Of a stretch of 18,182 nucleotides of DNA, positions 1-6,430 are shown in pieces. Below the pieces are notes generated by a model. It was not told the DNA's origin and searched no databases. It saw only the letters and a list, made by a program, of their open reading frames with translations. The stretch spans positions 1-18,182 of the forward strand of contig DASQSI010000100.1 in the NCBI GenBank assembly GCA_035642415.1, in the 5' to 3' direction. Within the stretch, counting starts at the first letter, position 1, and each line of letters begins with the position of its first letter. Source of the DNA: Rubrobacter_F sp035642415. Its GTDB lineage: Bacteria > Actinomycetota > Rubrobacteria > Rubrobacterales > Rubrobacteraceae. The position numbers were made by a program, and so were the translations under genes.

Positions 1-438
1 GGCGAGGAACGGGTGCGGTCTCAGTGCGGCTAGTATCGCGACCAGTACGCCCGCGAACGGTATGGGACAGCCGACGAAGTATAGGGGGTTCTTACATAGC
101 GAGAACCTAGCCAGACGCCAGGCCCCGCACAGGAAGAAGCCGAGGCAGGCGGCCAGGCCGATGAGCGACAGGTTATGCAGCGAGCCCTGGTAGAGCGCAA
201 GCGCGGGAGCGGCACCGAAGGAGACCAGGTCGGCCAGGGAGTCGAGGTTGGTGCCAAACGCACCCTCGATTCCTTTGCGGCGGGCCATCGGCCCGTCAAT
301 AACGTCGAAGATCGCTGCGAGGGTGATTAAGCCCGCCGCCGCGAGGATATCGGCGTCGAAGATCAGAAGCATGGACAGAAACCCTGCCGTCAGGCTGCCG
401 CTGGTCAGGAGGTTAGGCAACGTTATGTATTCTCTCAT
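1..438 (-). CDS. pssA: CDP-diacylglycerol--serine O-phosphatidyltransferase, partial (C-terminus cut by window edge)
   Basis: Integral membrane enzyme that makes phosphatidylserine from CDP-diacylglycerol and L-serine. The frame reads open from ATG at 438 to the window edge, giving 146 residues. Residues 44-66 carry the full CDP-alcohol phosphatidyltransferase signature DGx2ARx8Gx3Dx3D (DGPMAR, then G, D and D at the correct spacing). Hydrophobic segments lie before the motif and after it. The ATG overlaps the psd stop as ATGA (435-438), so translation is probably coupled. Serine rather than glycerol or inositol as acceptor is inferred mainly from the adjacent psd gene; the motif alone fits all CDP-alcohol transferases. 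Third gene of the minus-strand phospholipid operon. Confidence 0.88.
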   Translation of the reverse strand, partial: MREYITLPNLLTSGSLTAGFLSMLLIFDADILAAAGLITLAAIFDVIDGPMARRKGIEGAFGTNLDSLADLVSFGAAPALALYQGSLHNLSLIGLAACLGFFLCGAWRLARFSLCKNPLYFVGCPIPFAGVLVAILAALRPHPFLA

Positions 439-1088
439 AGGGTGCCTTCTTCCTTATGATAGCGAGCTAAAGGCGTAACGCCGGCCCGTACCCGGTCACC
501 GGGACGCACGAGCGGATCGGCGCTACCCGTGGGGAGGAGCACGTCCGTACGGGAGCCGAAGTGGATGAGCCCGATCCTCTGGCCCGCTGCGATGCGCTCC
601 CCGGTCTCGACCCAGCGTGAGATCTTACGGGCGACCATACCCGCTATCTGCACCACGACCGCGCGTCCTTTCGGCCCGTCTATGGCGATACGGTTCTGGT
701 GGTTCTGGTCTTTGGAGCCGCCCAGGAACGCCGGCACGAACTTGCCCGCGGTCTTTTCCATCTTGGTAACACTCCCCTCGACCGGGCTACGGTTCACATG
801 GACGTTGTGGATCGAGAGGAACGTGCTGATTCTCAGGGCATCGCCACCGGGGATCCAGGCTTCGTGCGCCTCCTCGACGTCCGTCACGAAGCCGTCAGCC
901 GCGGAGTAGACGACGTTCGGGTCCGGGTCTAAGGGTCGTTCCGGGTCCCTAAAGAACATGAGGATCGCACCCGCCACTCCGAGAGCGAGAAGGCCACTGC
1001 GGCGCCCCCTCGAAAGCAGCACGACGCCCAAGAAGAGCGGCGCCAACACGTAGCGCCGGGCTATCAGCCAGGTTCGGTGGCTTATCAT
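435..1088 (-). CDS. psd: Phosphatidylserine decarboxylase proenzyme
   Basis: Converts phosphatidylserine to phosphatidylethanolamine; a pyruvoyl enzyme made by self-cleavage. The 217-residue length matches the short bacterial and archaeal type. N-terminal hydrophobic stretch at about 15-45 should anchor it in the membrane. Family motifs in order: FRDPER (46-51), SAADG (62-66), IHNVHVNRSPVEG (93-105) and the cleavage site in IHFGSRTD, where cleavage between G178 and S179 would give a large beta chain and a short alpha chain with the pyruvoyl group. The ATG at 1088 overlaps the upstream methyltransferase stop as ATGA (1085-1088), and its own stop overlaps the pssA start in the same way. Product and substrate genes are therefore translationally linked. 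Confidence 0.95.
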   Translation of the reverse strand: MISHRTWLIARRYVLAPLFLGVVLLSRGRRSGLLALGVAGAILMFFRDPERPLDPDPNVVYSAADGFVTDVEEAHEAWIPGGDALRISTFLSIHNVHVNRSPVEGSVTKMEKTAGKFVPAFLGGSKDQNHQNRIAIDGPKGRAVVVQIAGMVARKISRWVETGERIAAGQRIGLIHFGSRTDVLLPTGSADPLVRPGDRVRAGVTPLARYHKEEGTL

Positions 1089-1669
1089 TGCCGCGAGGCC
1101 TCCCCGAGGGCCGTACGGCAGGCGAAGAGGAAGGCGGGAGGGATATTCAAGAATGAGATGCGCCGCCGGACCGAGCCGAACATGCGCGTAAGGTCTCCCT
1201 GAACCATGGGCGAGTACTGGAGCACAAGCATAACGCCTTCGGGGGTTAGCACCCGTATGGCCTGCTTGAAGATGTTCTGCTTGACGTTCTCAGGTAGAGA
1301 CGTAAAGGGGAGGCCCGAGACGATGATATCGACCTTGGTACCGTTCAGGTAGTCCTGAACGTTCTCCGCCGAGTCATTGATTATCTGGATCCGCGGGTCA
1401 TCGAACCTCTCGCGGAGCGTCGCGACTAGGTTCGGGTCTAGCTCGAACGCCAGGAAAATTCCGTCGGGATGCAGCCTGTCCAGGATATCCCTCGTGTACA
1501 CACCCGTGCCAGCGCCGAACTCCGCCACACATCGAGCCTGCGCGAAGTTCGCCATATCGAGCATGTCTCGTACTGCCCACCGGGATGTTGGCAAGACCGC
1601 CCCAACCTGCCGCGGATGGGCCAGAAAGGAACGGAAAAAGCGAATCCTTTCCTGTATGTCTCTTTTCAT
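1085..1669 (-). CDS. SAM-dependent phospholipid N-methyltransferase (PmtA-like, COG3963 type)
   Basis: Class I Rossmann methyltransferase, probably methylating phosphatidylethanolamine. From ATG 1669 it has 194 residues: an N-terminal FFRSFLAHPRQVGAVLPTS segment (11-29) typical of PmtA-like proteins, SAM motif I EFGAGTG (50-56), an acidic motif II residue in FELDP (E76), and motif IV SGLPFTSLP (118-126). I chose ATG 1669 because GGAAG lies about 7 bases upstream; a GTG at 1753 in the same frame would add 28 residues but has no clear ribosome site and no homologous look. First gene of the operon with psd and pssA, overlapping psd by ATGA. An rRNA adenine dimethyltransferase-like enzyme is the main alternative, but the context favours a lipid substrate. 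Confidence 0.78.
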   Translation of the reverse strand: MKRDIQERIRFFRSFLAHPRQVGAVLPTSRWAVRDMLDMANFAQARCVAEFGAGTGVYTRDILDRLHPDGIFLAFELDPNLVATLRERFDDPRIQIINDSAENVQDYLNGTKVDIIVSGLPFTSLPENVKQNIFKQAIRVLTPEGVMLVLQYSPMVQGDLTRMFGSVRRRISFLNIPPAFLFACRTALGEASRQ

Positions 1670-1792
1670 GCTAAATCTTCCGTATGTAGTAAGCAGAAAC
1701 TTAACTTGGTGATGCAATTTGCCCCTCGTAAACCCATTAGCTAAGTCCACCACCTTGCGTAGTCAAACAAAGTCCCACTGCTTAAGGGTCCT

Positions 1793-1821
1793 TCTATAGC
1801 AGGTTACGCCCCGCCGAGCAA
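1793..1821 (-). promoter_or_regulatory. Candidate promoter of the phospholipid operon
   Basis: On the minus strand, TTGCTC (1821-1816) and TATAGA (1798-1793) are separated by exactly 17 bases, upstream of the methyltransferase. The matches to TTGACA and TATAAT are 3/6 and 4/6. A second candidate, TTGACT (1766-1761) with TAGCTA (1743-1738) at 17 bases, has a better -35 and a poorer -10; a transcript from it would exclude the GTG 1753 start and fit the 1669 start. Which one is used cannot be decided here. Confidence 0.35.
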
Positions 1822-1870
1822 CTTAACCCTATAGTTGATGTTGAATTAGCATATAAAAGGCATATCAGGC

Positions 1871-1876
1871 TAATAT
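1871..1876 (+). promoter_or_regulatory. -10 element, probable leaderless start for the 1883 gene
   Basis: TAATAT ends 6 bases before the ATG at 1883, so transcription should begin at or next to the start codon. No convincing -35 is seen at 16-18 bases. The AAAGG between the two is too close to act as a Shine-Dalgarno. The surrounding stretch 1835-1884 is strikingly A/T rich for this genome. Confidence 0.45.
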
Positions 1877-1882
1877 AAAGGC

Positions 1883-2443
1883 ATGCACACGTATTCGCAC
1901 GCGGTCTTTACGTGGGCGGCTGCCCGGTATATCAACCGGGAAGAATTACATGCTGCCGCGTGGGGTGCGGCGGGCTCGGCGCTCCCAGACCTGCCGGTTA
2001 TAGCAAAGGCGTCCTACCTGTTGTGGCGGCACCGAGGCTCGATACCCAAGGAAGATTTCCTTGAGGCCATGGAATACTTCAAGGAACCTTCGGGTAAGCT
2101 GGATCTCACGCTCCACTCGCTGGCGCCCGTGGGCTCTATGCTCGCCCTGTACAAAGTGCTTGGGTTAAAGAACAAAGATCCACGCAGGGCCCTGCTCGCC
2201 TTCTTACTAGGCTGGGTTGGGCACAATCTGCTGGACTTGCCAACCCATGCCGAGGACGCGCGTCCGCTGTTCTGGCCTCTCTCGAGGTGGCGGTGGAAAA
2301 GCCCCATCTCTTACTGGGACCGCAGGTCCTATGCGCTTCCATGCCTCCTCGCCGAGCATGGAGCGATCTTGGCACTCGTTTTGGCATTTTTGCATCAAAG
2401 CTACCGAAGTATCCCCGGCTCCGAAGCAGAAGAAGTGACCTAG
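1883..2443 (+). CDS. Membrane-bound metal-dependent hydrolase, DUF457/YdjM-like
   Basis: 186-residue probable membrane protein. It has the histidine and aspartate pattern of the DUF457 inner-membrane hydrolase family: H2 and H6 at the extreme N-terminus, PD at 35-36, LHS at 77-79, then GHNLLDLPTH (113-122 region) followed by RPLFWPLS (127-134). These His/Asp residues are the expected metal ligands. Hydrophobic segments lie at about 77-95, 103-120 and 151-171. Substrate is unknown for most of the family. The gene is divergent from the phospholipid operon and convergent with csaA, sharing the CTAG at 2440-2443 in which both stop codons sit. It appears to be leaderless (TATA-like hexamer at 1871-1876). 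The ATG is supported because H2 and H6 would be lost with any later start. Confidence 0.72.
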   Translation: MHTYSHAVFTWAAARYINREELHAAAWGAAGSALPDLPVIAKASYLLWRHRGSIPKEDFLEAMEYFKEPSGKLDLTLHSLAPVGSMLALYKVLGLKNKDPRRALLAFLLGWVGHNLLDLPTHAEDARPLFWPLSRWRWKSPISYWDRRSYALPCLLAEHGAILALVLAFLHQSYRSIPGSEAEEVT

Positions 2444-2776
2444 TATATCCTGCCGCCCGGAGGGACTCGTGATCCGGGACGAGCAACACTACCGCGCCTT
2501 CCTCATCCGGCACCCCGAGCACCAAAACCTCGCTCTTAAGCCCGCGATGCGCTTCGGAAGTGAAGTTCGCCACCGCCACCACCTGCCGCCCGAGGAGCGT
2601 CTCCGGCGAGTAGTACTCCGTGAGCGGGGCGCTGGTCTTCTTTACCCCGACCTCCGGTCCAAAATCTGCGGCTAGCTTTATCGAAGGCTTGCGGGTCTCC
2701 GGGAACGGCTCGGCCTCGATACCGAGCCGAGTCTGATGTCCACCTTCTCGAAGTGTTGCCAACTTATCTGGGACAT
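2440..2776 (-). pseudogene. csaA: csaA, tRNA-binding domain chaperone-like protein, with two one-base frameshifts
   Basis: CsaA is a small OB-fold tRNA-binding protein (EMAP-II/MetG C-terminal type) reported to have secretion-chaperone activity. A strong ribosome site (AGGAAGGAG) precedes ATG 2776. Frame 1 reads MSQISWQHFEKVDIRLGSV; near 2720 one base is missing and the next frame continues IEAEPFPETRKPSIKLAADFG, followed by family motifs LLGRQVVAVANF and GLKSEVLVLG, to LVPDHE. Near 2466 a second base is missing and the last frame reads VPPGGRIY then TAG at 2442-2440. Restoring both bases gives 112 residues, the normal length of the family. Everything else is intact, so this is either a recent pseudogene or two sequencing errors. 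It is convergent with the 1883 gene. Confidence 0.85.
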
Positions 2777-2885
2777 GCTATCTCCTTCCTCTCGAACGTT
2801 TTCACGCAGCCTACAGGGTCTAAGCGGCCTGCCGGAGAGGTCGTCATACACGCGTTTAGAGTTCTGCTTCCGCAGCCCGCAACGG

Positions 2886-2891
2886 TATACT
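2886..2891 (+). promoter_or_regulatory. Candidate -10 element for the MOSC gene
   Basis: TATACT lies 33 bases before the ATG at 2925, leaving room for a short leader with the GAGGAG ribosome site at 2912-2917. The best -35 at 18 bases (TTCTGC, 2862-2867) is poor. Low confidence. Confidence 0.3.
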
Positions 2892-2924
2892 TCGTCCACC
2901 AGATCTAAGACGAGGAGCAGTGAG

Positions 2925-3398
2925 ATGAAGGCCGTGGTCGAGGAGATCTACATAGCCTCAAAGGGCAGCGCGGCGATGGAGCGCGTCGAGGAAGTGCGCG
3001 CCATAGAGAACGGTGGGCTCAAGGGCGATCGTTACAAAGAGGGCACCGGCTACTGGACCCCCTACGGCGACGTCTGCGAGGTAACACTAATAGAAGGCGA
3101 GGACCTCGACGAGATAGAGCGGGAGACGGGTATCGGCGTTAAGAACGGCGAGCACCGGCGCAATATCGTAACTCGTGGCATAAAGTTGAAGGACCTGCGT
3201 GCCGGATGGTTCCGTGGCAAAAGGTTTCGGATTGGGGAGGTAGTCCTCGAGTACGACCGGCCTCGCCCGCCCTGCAAGCATGTGCAGGATCTCACCGAGC
3301 CGGGCATGACGCGGGCGCTAAGAAGGCGTGGCGGCATCTGCGCCAAGGTTGTCAAGTGCGGCCGGATCCGCGCGTGGGATGAGATAATTATACTGTAA
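2925..3398 (+). CDS. MOSC domain-containing protein
   Basis: 157-residue stand-alone MOSC (molybdenum cofactor sulfurase C-terminal) domain. It carries the family's KGDRY (33-37), the EHRRNIVTRG segment (76-85) and a conserved cysteine in RPRPPCKH (C117). MOSC proteins are beta-strand-rich and are linked to sulfur or molybdenum-cofactor handling and to detoxification of N-hydroxylated compounds; which role applies here is not visible, and no molybdenum genes are nearby. The start is ATG 2925, with GAGGAG 7 bases upstream; the frame is open further upstream to 2736 but that stretch has no domain-like sequence and crosses the csaA promoter region. Single-gene unit, followed by the glycine riboswitch. 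Confidence 0.85.
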   Translation: MKAVVEEIYIASKGSAAMERVEEVRAIENGGLKGDRYKEGTGYWTPYGDVCEVTLIEGEDLDEIERETGIGVKNGEHRRNIVTRGIKLKDLRAGWFRGKRFRIGEVVLEYDRPRPPCKHVQDLTEPGMTRALRRRGGICAKVVKCGRIRAWDEIIIL

Positions 3399-3492
3399 CT
3401 ACCAACCGACCGAGAGCTCAAGACCACCCCATCCTCCTGCACGCTGAGAGTAAGCGACCCTCGCGTAGTAAGACCAGATATTCTCGCTAACC

Positions 3493-3498
3493 TATGCT
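3493..3498 (+). promoter_or_regulatory. Candidate -10 element of the gcv operon
   Basis: TATGCT sits within a short direct repeat (GCTAACC at 3486-3492 and 3496-3502). A start near 3505 would put the 5' end just before the first paired base of the riboswitch (3511-3512), which suits it well. No good -35 is visible. Confidence 0.4.
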
Positions 3499-3511
3499 AA
3501 CCTTTGCGCTT

Positions 3512-3687
3512 GCCCGACGAGGGTCGCGGGAGAGAGTCGCCGGAGGACCCGGCGGCCGCCGAAGGTGAAAGGTTCGTGGGTGATGAGCCGAATCTCTCAG
3601 GCAAAAGGACCGCGGACCGGAGGGCGTCCTGGAGAGTTCGACCCTTACGGGTCGGCGCCGACGGGGTAACACTCTCAGGTTTGGGAC
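3512..3687 (+). ncRNA. Tandem glycine riboswitch (gcvT element, two aptamers)
   Basis: Two glycine-binding aptamers precede gcvPA. Aptamer I spans about 3522-3618: P1 pairs GGTCGCGG (3522-3529) with CCGC-G-GACC (3610-3618), and the conserved cores GCCGAAGG (3557-3564) and ATCTCTCAGGCAAAAGGACC (3592-3611) are present. Aptamer II spans about 3626-3687: P1 pairs GTCCT (3626-3630) with GGGAC (3683-3687), with cores GGAGAG (3631-3636), GCCGACGGGGTAAC (3657-3670) and ACTCTCAGG (3671-3679). A leader-linker helix P0 pairs GCCC (3512-3515) with GGGC (3622-3625) through a kink-turn. Glycine binding is known to switch on gcv expression in most such elements; here no U-rich terminator follows, so translational control is more likely. 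Confidence 0.93.
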
Positions 3688-3732
3688 AGGGCGAAGCTTA
3701 TAAACGCTCACCCGACAAGGGGGTATAGCCAC

Positions 3733-5022
3733 GTGGCGCGATTTACACCACACACCGAAGACGATATCCAAGAGATGCTCGAGACCATCGGGGTCGAAAC
3801 CTTAGATGGCCTCTTCGCCGACGTCTCGCCGAAGTTCGAGGGAGAGCTTAACCTCCCGCCCATGCTCTCCGAGCATGAAGCACTCGCCGACGTGAACAGG
3901 CTAGCGGCCAGGAACGTAACCGGATTGCCGATCTTCTTGGGTGCGGGAGCATACGATAGGATCACACCCACGGCGGTCGGGGCCGTCATCTCGCGCGGGG
4001 AGTTCCTTACCTCGTACACCCCGTACCAGCCGGAGGTCAGCCAGGGCGTCCTGCAGGCGATCTTCGAGTTTCAGTCGGTGGTCTCCGAGCTGACGGGCCT
4101 TGAGATCTCCAACGCCTCCGTCTACGACGGCGCCTCCGCCGTCGCCGAAGCGGCCCTGATGACCGCCCGCCAGACGAAGCGCGACCCAAAGGTGGCGGTG
4201 TCGGCCGGCCTAAACCCCCGATACCGCGAGGTGATCGAAACCTACAGGGTCGATACCGTCGAGTTGCCTTTTGACGGGGGAATCACCGACTTTTCGGCCG
4301 TACCGGAGGACGTCTCCGGCGTCTTCGTCCAGAGCCCGAACTACTTTGGGGTCGTAGATGACATAGGAGCGGCGTCGAAGGCGGCGCGCGAGACAGATGC
4401 CCTCACGGTGGCGGTGTGCGATCCCACCTCTTTGGCCGTGCTCGAGGCGCCGGGGAACCTTGGAGCGGACGTGGCGGTGGGGGAGGCCCAGCCGCTTGGC
4501 ATGCCGCTCCTCTTCGGCGGCCCCTACGCCGGATACATGGCGACGCGAGCCGAGTTTGTCCGCCAGCTCCCCGGGCGCATCTGCGGGGAGACGGTGGATA
4601 TGGACGGCAAGCTCGCCTACGTCCTTACCCTGAGGGCGCGGGAGCAGGATATCCGGCGTGCCAGGGCTACCTCCAACATCTGCACCAACCAGGCGCTCAC
4701 CGCTTTGGCTGCAACTGTCTACGCCGCGCTCATGGGGCCGCAGGGCCTGCGCGAGGTCGCCGAGCTTTCGATCTCGAAGGCCCACTATCTGGCCGGCAGG
4801 CTGAACCAAGCCGGTTTCGAGCTGCGCTATCCCGACGCGCCCTTCTTGTGGGAGTTCGCTGTAGAGCTACCGGATGTCACCCGGGCTAACGAGGCGCTTT
4901 TGGAGAACGGGATGGTGGGCGGCTTGGATCTTGGGTATGGGGCAATGCTCATCGCGGTGACCGAGAAGCGCACGAAAGAAGAACTCGACGCCTTCGTGGA
5001 GGTGGTTGCGAATGCTGGGTAA
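3733..5022 (+). CDS. gcvPA: Glycine dehydrogenase (decarboxylating) subunit 1
   Basis: N-terminal half of the split P-protein of the glycine cleavage system; with GcvPB it decarboxylates glycine and passes the aminomethyl group to lipoyl-GcvH. The 429-residue length is slightly below the usual 440-450. Family motifs include YTPYQPEVSQG (95-105) and NASVYDGASA (127-136); as expected this subunit lacks the PLP lysine. GTG 3733 is the start, with AAGGGGG (3717-3723) about 9 bases upstream. It is the first gene after the riboswitch and overlaps gcvPB by 11 bases. A weak hairpin (ACCC 3710-3713 with GGGT 3721-3724) could occlude the ribosome site. Confidence 0.96.
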   Translation: MARFTPHTEDDIQEMLETIGVETLDGLFADVSPKFEGELNLPPMLSEHEALADVNRLAARNVTGLPIFLGAGAYDRITPTAVGAVISRGEFLTSYTPYQPEVSQGVLQAIFEFQSVVSELTGLEISNASVYDGASAVAEAALMTARQTKRDPKVAVSAGLNPRYREVIETYRVDTVELPFDGGITDFSAVPEDVSGVFVQSPNYFGVVDDIGAASKAARETDALTVAVCDPTSLAVLEAPGNLGADVAVGEAQPLGMPLLFGGPYAGYMATRAEFVRQLPGRICGETVDMDGKLAYVLTLRAREQDIRRARATSNICTNQALTALAATVYAALMGPQGLREVAELSISKAHYLAGRLNQAGFELRYPDAPFLWEFAVELPDVTRANEALLENGMVGGLDLGYGAMLIAVTEKRTKEELDAFVEVVANAG

Positions 5023-6427
5023 TCTGATCCGGGATAAAGGCCGCGAGGGCCGAAGGGGTTATACACTCCCCCGGTCCGACGTGGAGAAGACGGACCTGAA
5101 GAAGATCTTGCCCGAGAACACGCTCCGCAAAGAGCAGCCGCGCTTGGCGGAGGTGGACGAGCCAACCGTGATTCGACACTACACCAACCTCTCCCGTAAA
5201 AACTGGGGTATAGACACGAACTTCTACCCTCTGGGCTCCTGCACGATGAAGCACAACCCGCGCGCCAACGAGGCCGCTGCCGCAACCCCCGGCTTTGCAG
5301 GGCTCCACCCTCTCCAGTCCGAGGCCCAAGCGCAGGGTGCCCTGCAGGTAATGCACGAGATGCAGGGCTTCCTCTCGGAGATCTCCGGCTTTCCGGCCGT
5401 CTCCCTGCAGCCGATGGCCGGCGCCCAAGGAGAGCTAACCAGCATCCTCATGGTCGCAAAGTATTTCGAGGACGCCGAGGACCACACGCGTACCACCGTC
5501 CTCATCCCCTCGACGGCGCATGGAACCAACCCGGCAACGGCCGCCATGGCCGGGTTCGGGGTGCAGGAAATCGGCATCGATGAAGACGGTTGCGTAGACG
5601 TCGAGGAGCTACGTGTGCTGGCGGACGAAACAACGGCTGCCCTCATGATCACCAACCCCAACACCCTTGGCGTATACGAGAAGAATATAGAGGAGATCGC
5701 CGCTATACTGCACGAGGTCGGCGCCTTCTTGTATATGGACGGGGCGAACGTGAACGCCATCATGGGCCGGATGCGTCCTGCCGAGGCTGGCATCGACGTT
5801 ATGCACTTCAACCTCCACAAGACCTTCTCCACCCCCCACGGCGGCGGCGGTCCAGGCTCCGGCGCCATCGCTTGCTCCGAAACCTTGGCCCCCTTCCGCC
5901 CCGATCCCGTGGTCGACGAGGAAGGCGATAACTACCGTCTGGTACGCCCGGAGAAGAGCATCGGACACCTGGCTGGCTTCCACGGCAACTTCGGCGTTAT
6001 CTTAAAGGCGTGGAACTACATAAAGATGCATGGCCCGGAACTCAAGGACGTGACGGACATGGCGGTTCTGAACGCGAACTACGTGCGAGCGCGCCTGAAG
6101 GGCACCTACCGCGTCCCCTATGAAGGACTATGCAAGCACGAGTGCGTTGTCCAGCCGCCCAAAGGTGTAAAGGCCTTGGACGTTGCCAAGGGTCTCATAG
6201 ACCACGGTTTCCACCCACCGACCGTCTACTTCCCGCTCGTCGTGAAGGAAGTCATGCTCATCGAGCCGACCGAGACCGAGTCCAAGGAGACCCTCGACGA
6301 CTTTGTCGGGGCGATGCTGCAACTCGTCGAGCGCTCACCTGAAGAGCTCTATGAGGCGCCGGTGAACGCCCCAACCAGGCGCCTCGACGAAGCCCGGGCC
6401 GCCCGCCAGCTCAGGGCCCGGTGGTAG
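5012..6427 (+). CDS. gcvPB: Glycine dehydrogenase (decarboxylating) subunit 2
   Basis: PLP-binding C-terminal half of the P-protein. It has 471 residues from ATG 5012. Motifs: FYPLGSCTMKHNPR, MDGANVNAI, and FNLHKTFSTPHGGGGPG, where K270 is the lysine that forms the Schiff base with PLP. I chose ATG 5012 because GGAGGTGG (4998-5005) lies 6 bases before it, inside the end of gcvPA; a TTG two codons earlier is less well placed. The 11-base overlap with gcvPA suggests coupled synthesis of the two subunits in equal amounts. Confidence 0.96.
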   Translation: MLGNLIRDKGREGRRGYTLPRSDVEKTDLKKILPENTLRKEQPRLAEVDEPTVIRHYTNLSRKNWGIDTNFYPLGSCTMKHNPRANEAAAATPGFAGLHPLQSEAQAQGALQVMHEMQGFLSEISGFPAVSLQPMAGAQGELTSILMVAKYFEDAEDHTRTTVLIPSTAHGTNPATAAMAGFGVQEIGIDEDGCVDVEELRVLADETTAALMITNPNTLGVYEKNIEEIAAILHEVGAFLYMDGANVNAIMGRMRPAEAGIDVMHFNLHKTFSTPHGGGGPGSGAIACSETLAPFRPDPVVDEEGDNYRLVRPEKSIGHLAGFHGNFGVILKAWNYIKMHGPELKDVTDMAVLNANYVRARLKGTYRVPYEGLCKHECVVQPPKGVKALDVAKGLIDHGFHPPTVYFPLVVKEVMLIEPTETESKETLDDFVGAMLQLVERSPEELYEAPVNAPTRRLDEARAARQLRARW

Positions 6428-6430
6428 CCG

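Noticed and set aside
1670..1753. N-terminal extension of the methyltransferase from GTG 1753
   Set aside because: Weak ribosome site, and one promoter candidate would start inside it; ATG 1669 fits the family better.
2736..2924. N-terminal extension of the MOSC gene
   Set aside because: No domain match, crosses the csaA ribosome site and promoter; ATG 2925 has a good ribosome site.
4210..4809. 199-residue open frame on the minus strand
   Set aside because: Antisense shadow of gcvPA; Arg/Gly/His-rich with no family look.
5224..5868. 214-residue open frame on the minus strand
   Set aside because: Antisense shadow of gcvPB.
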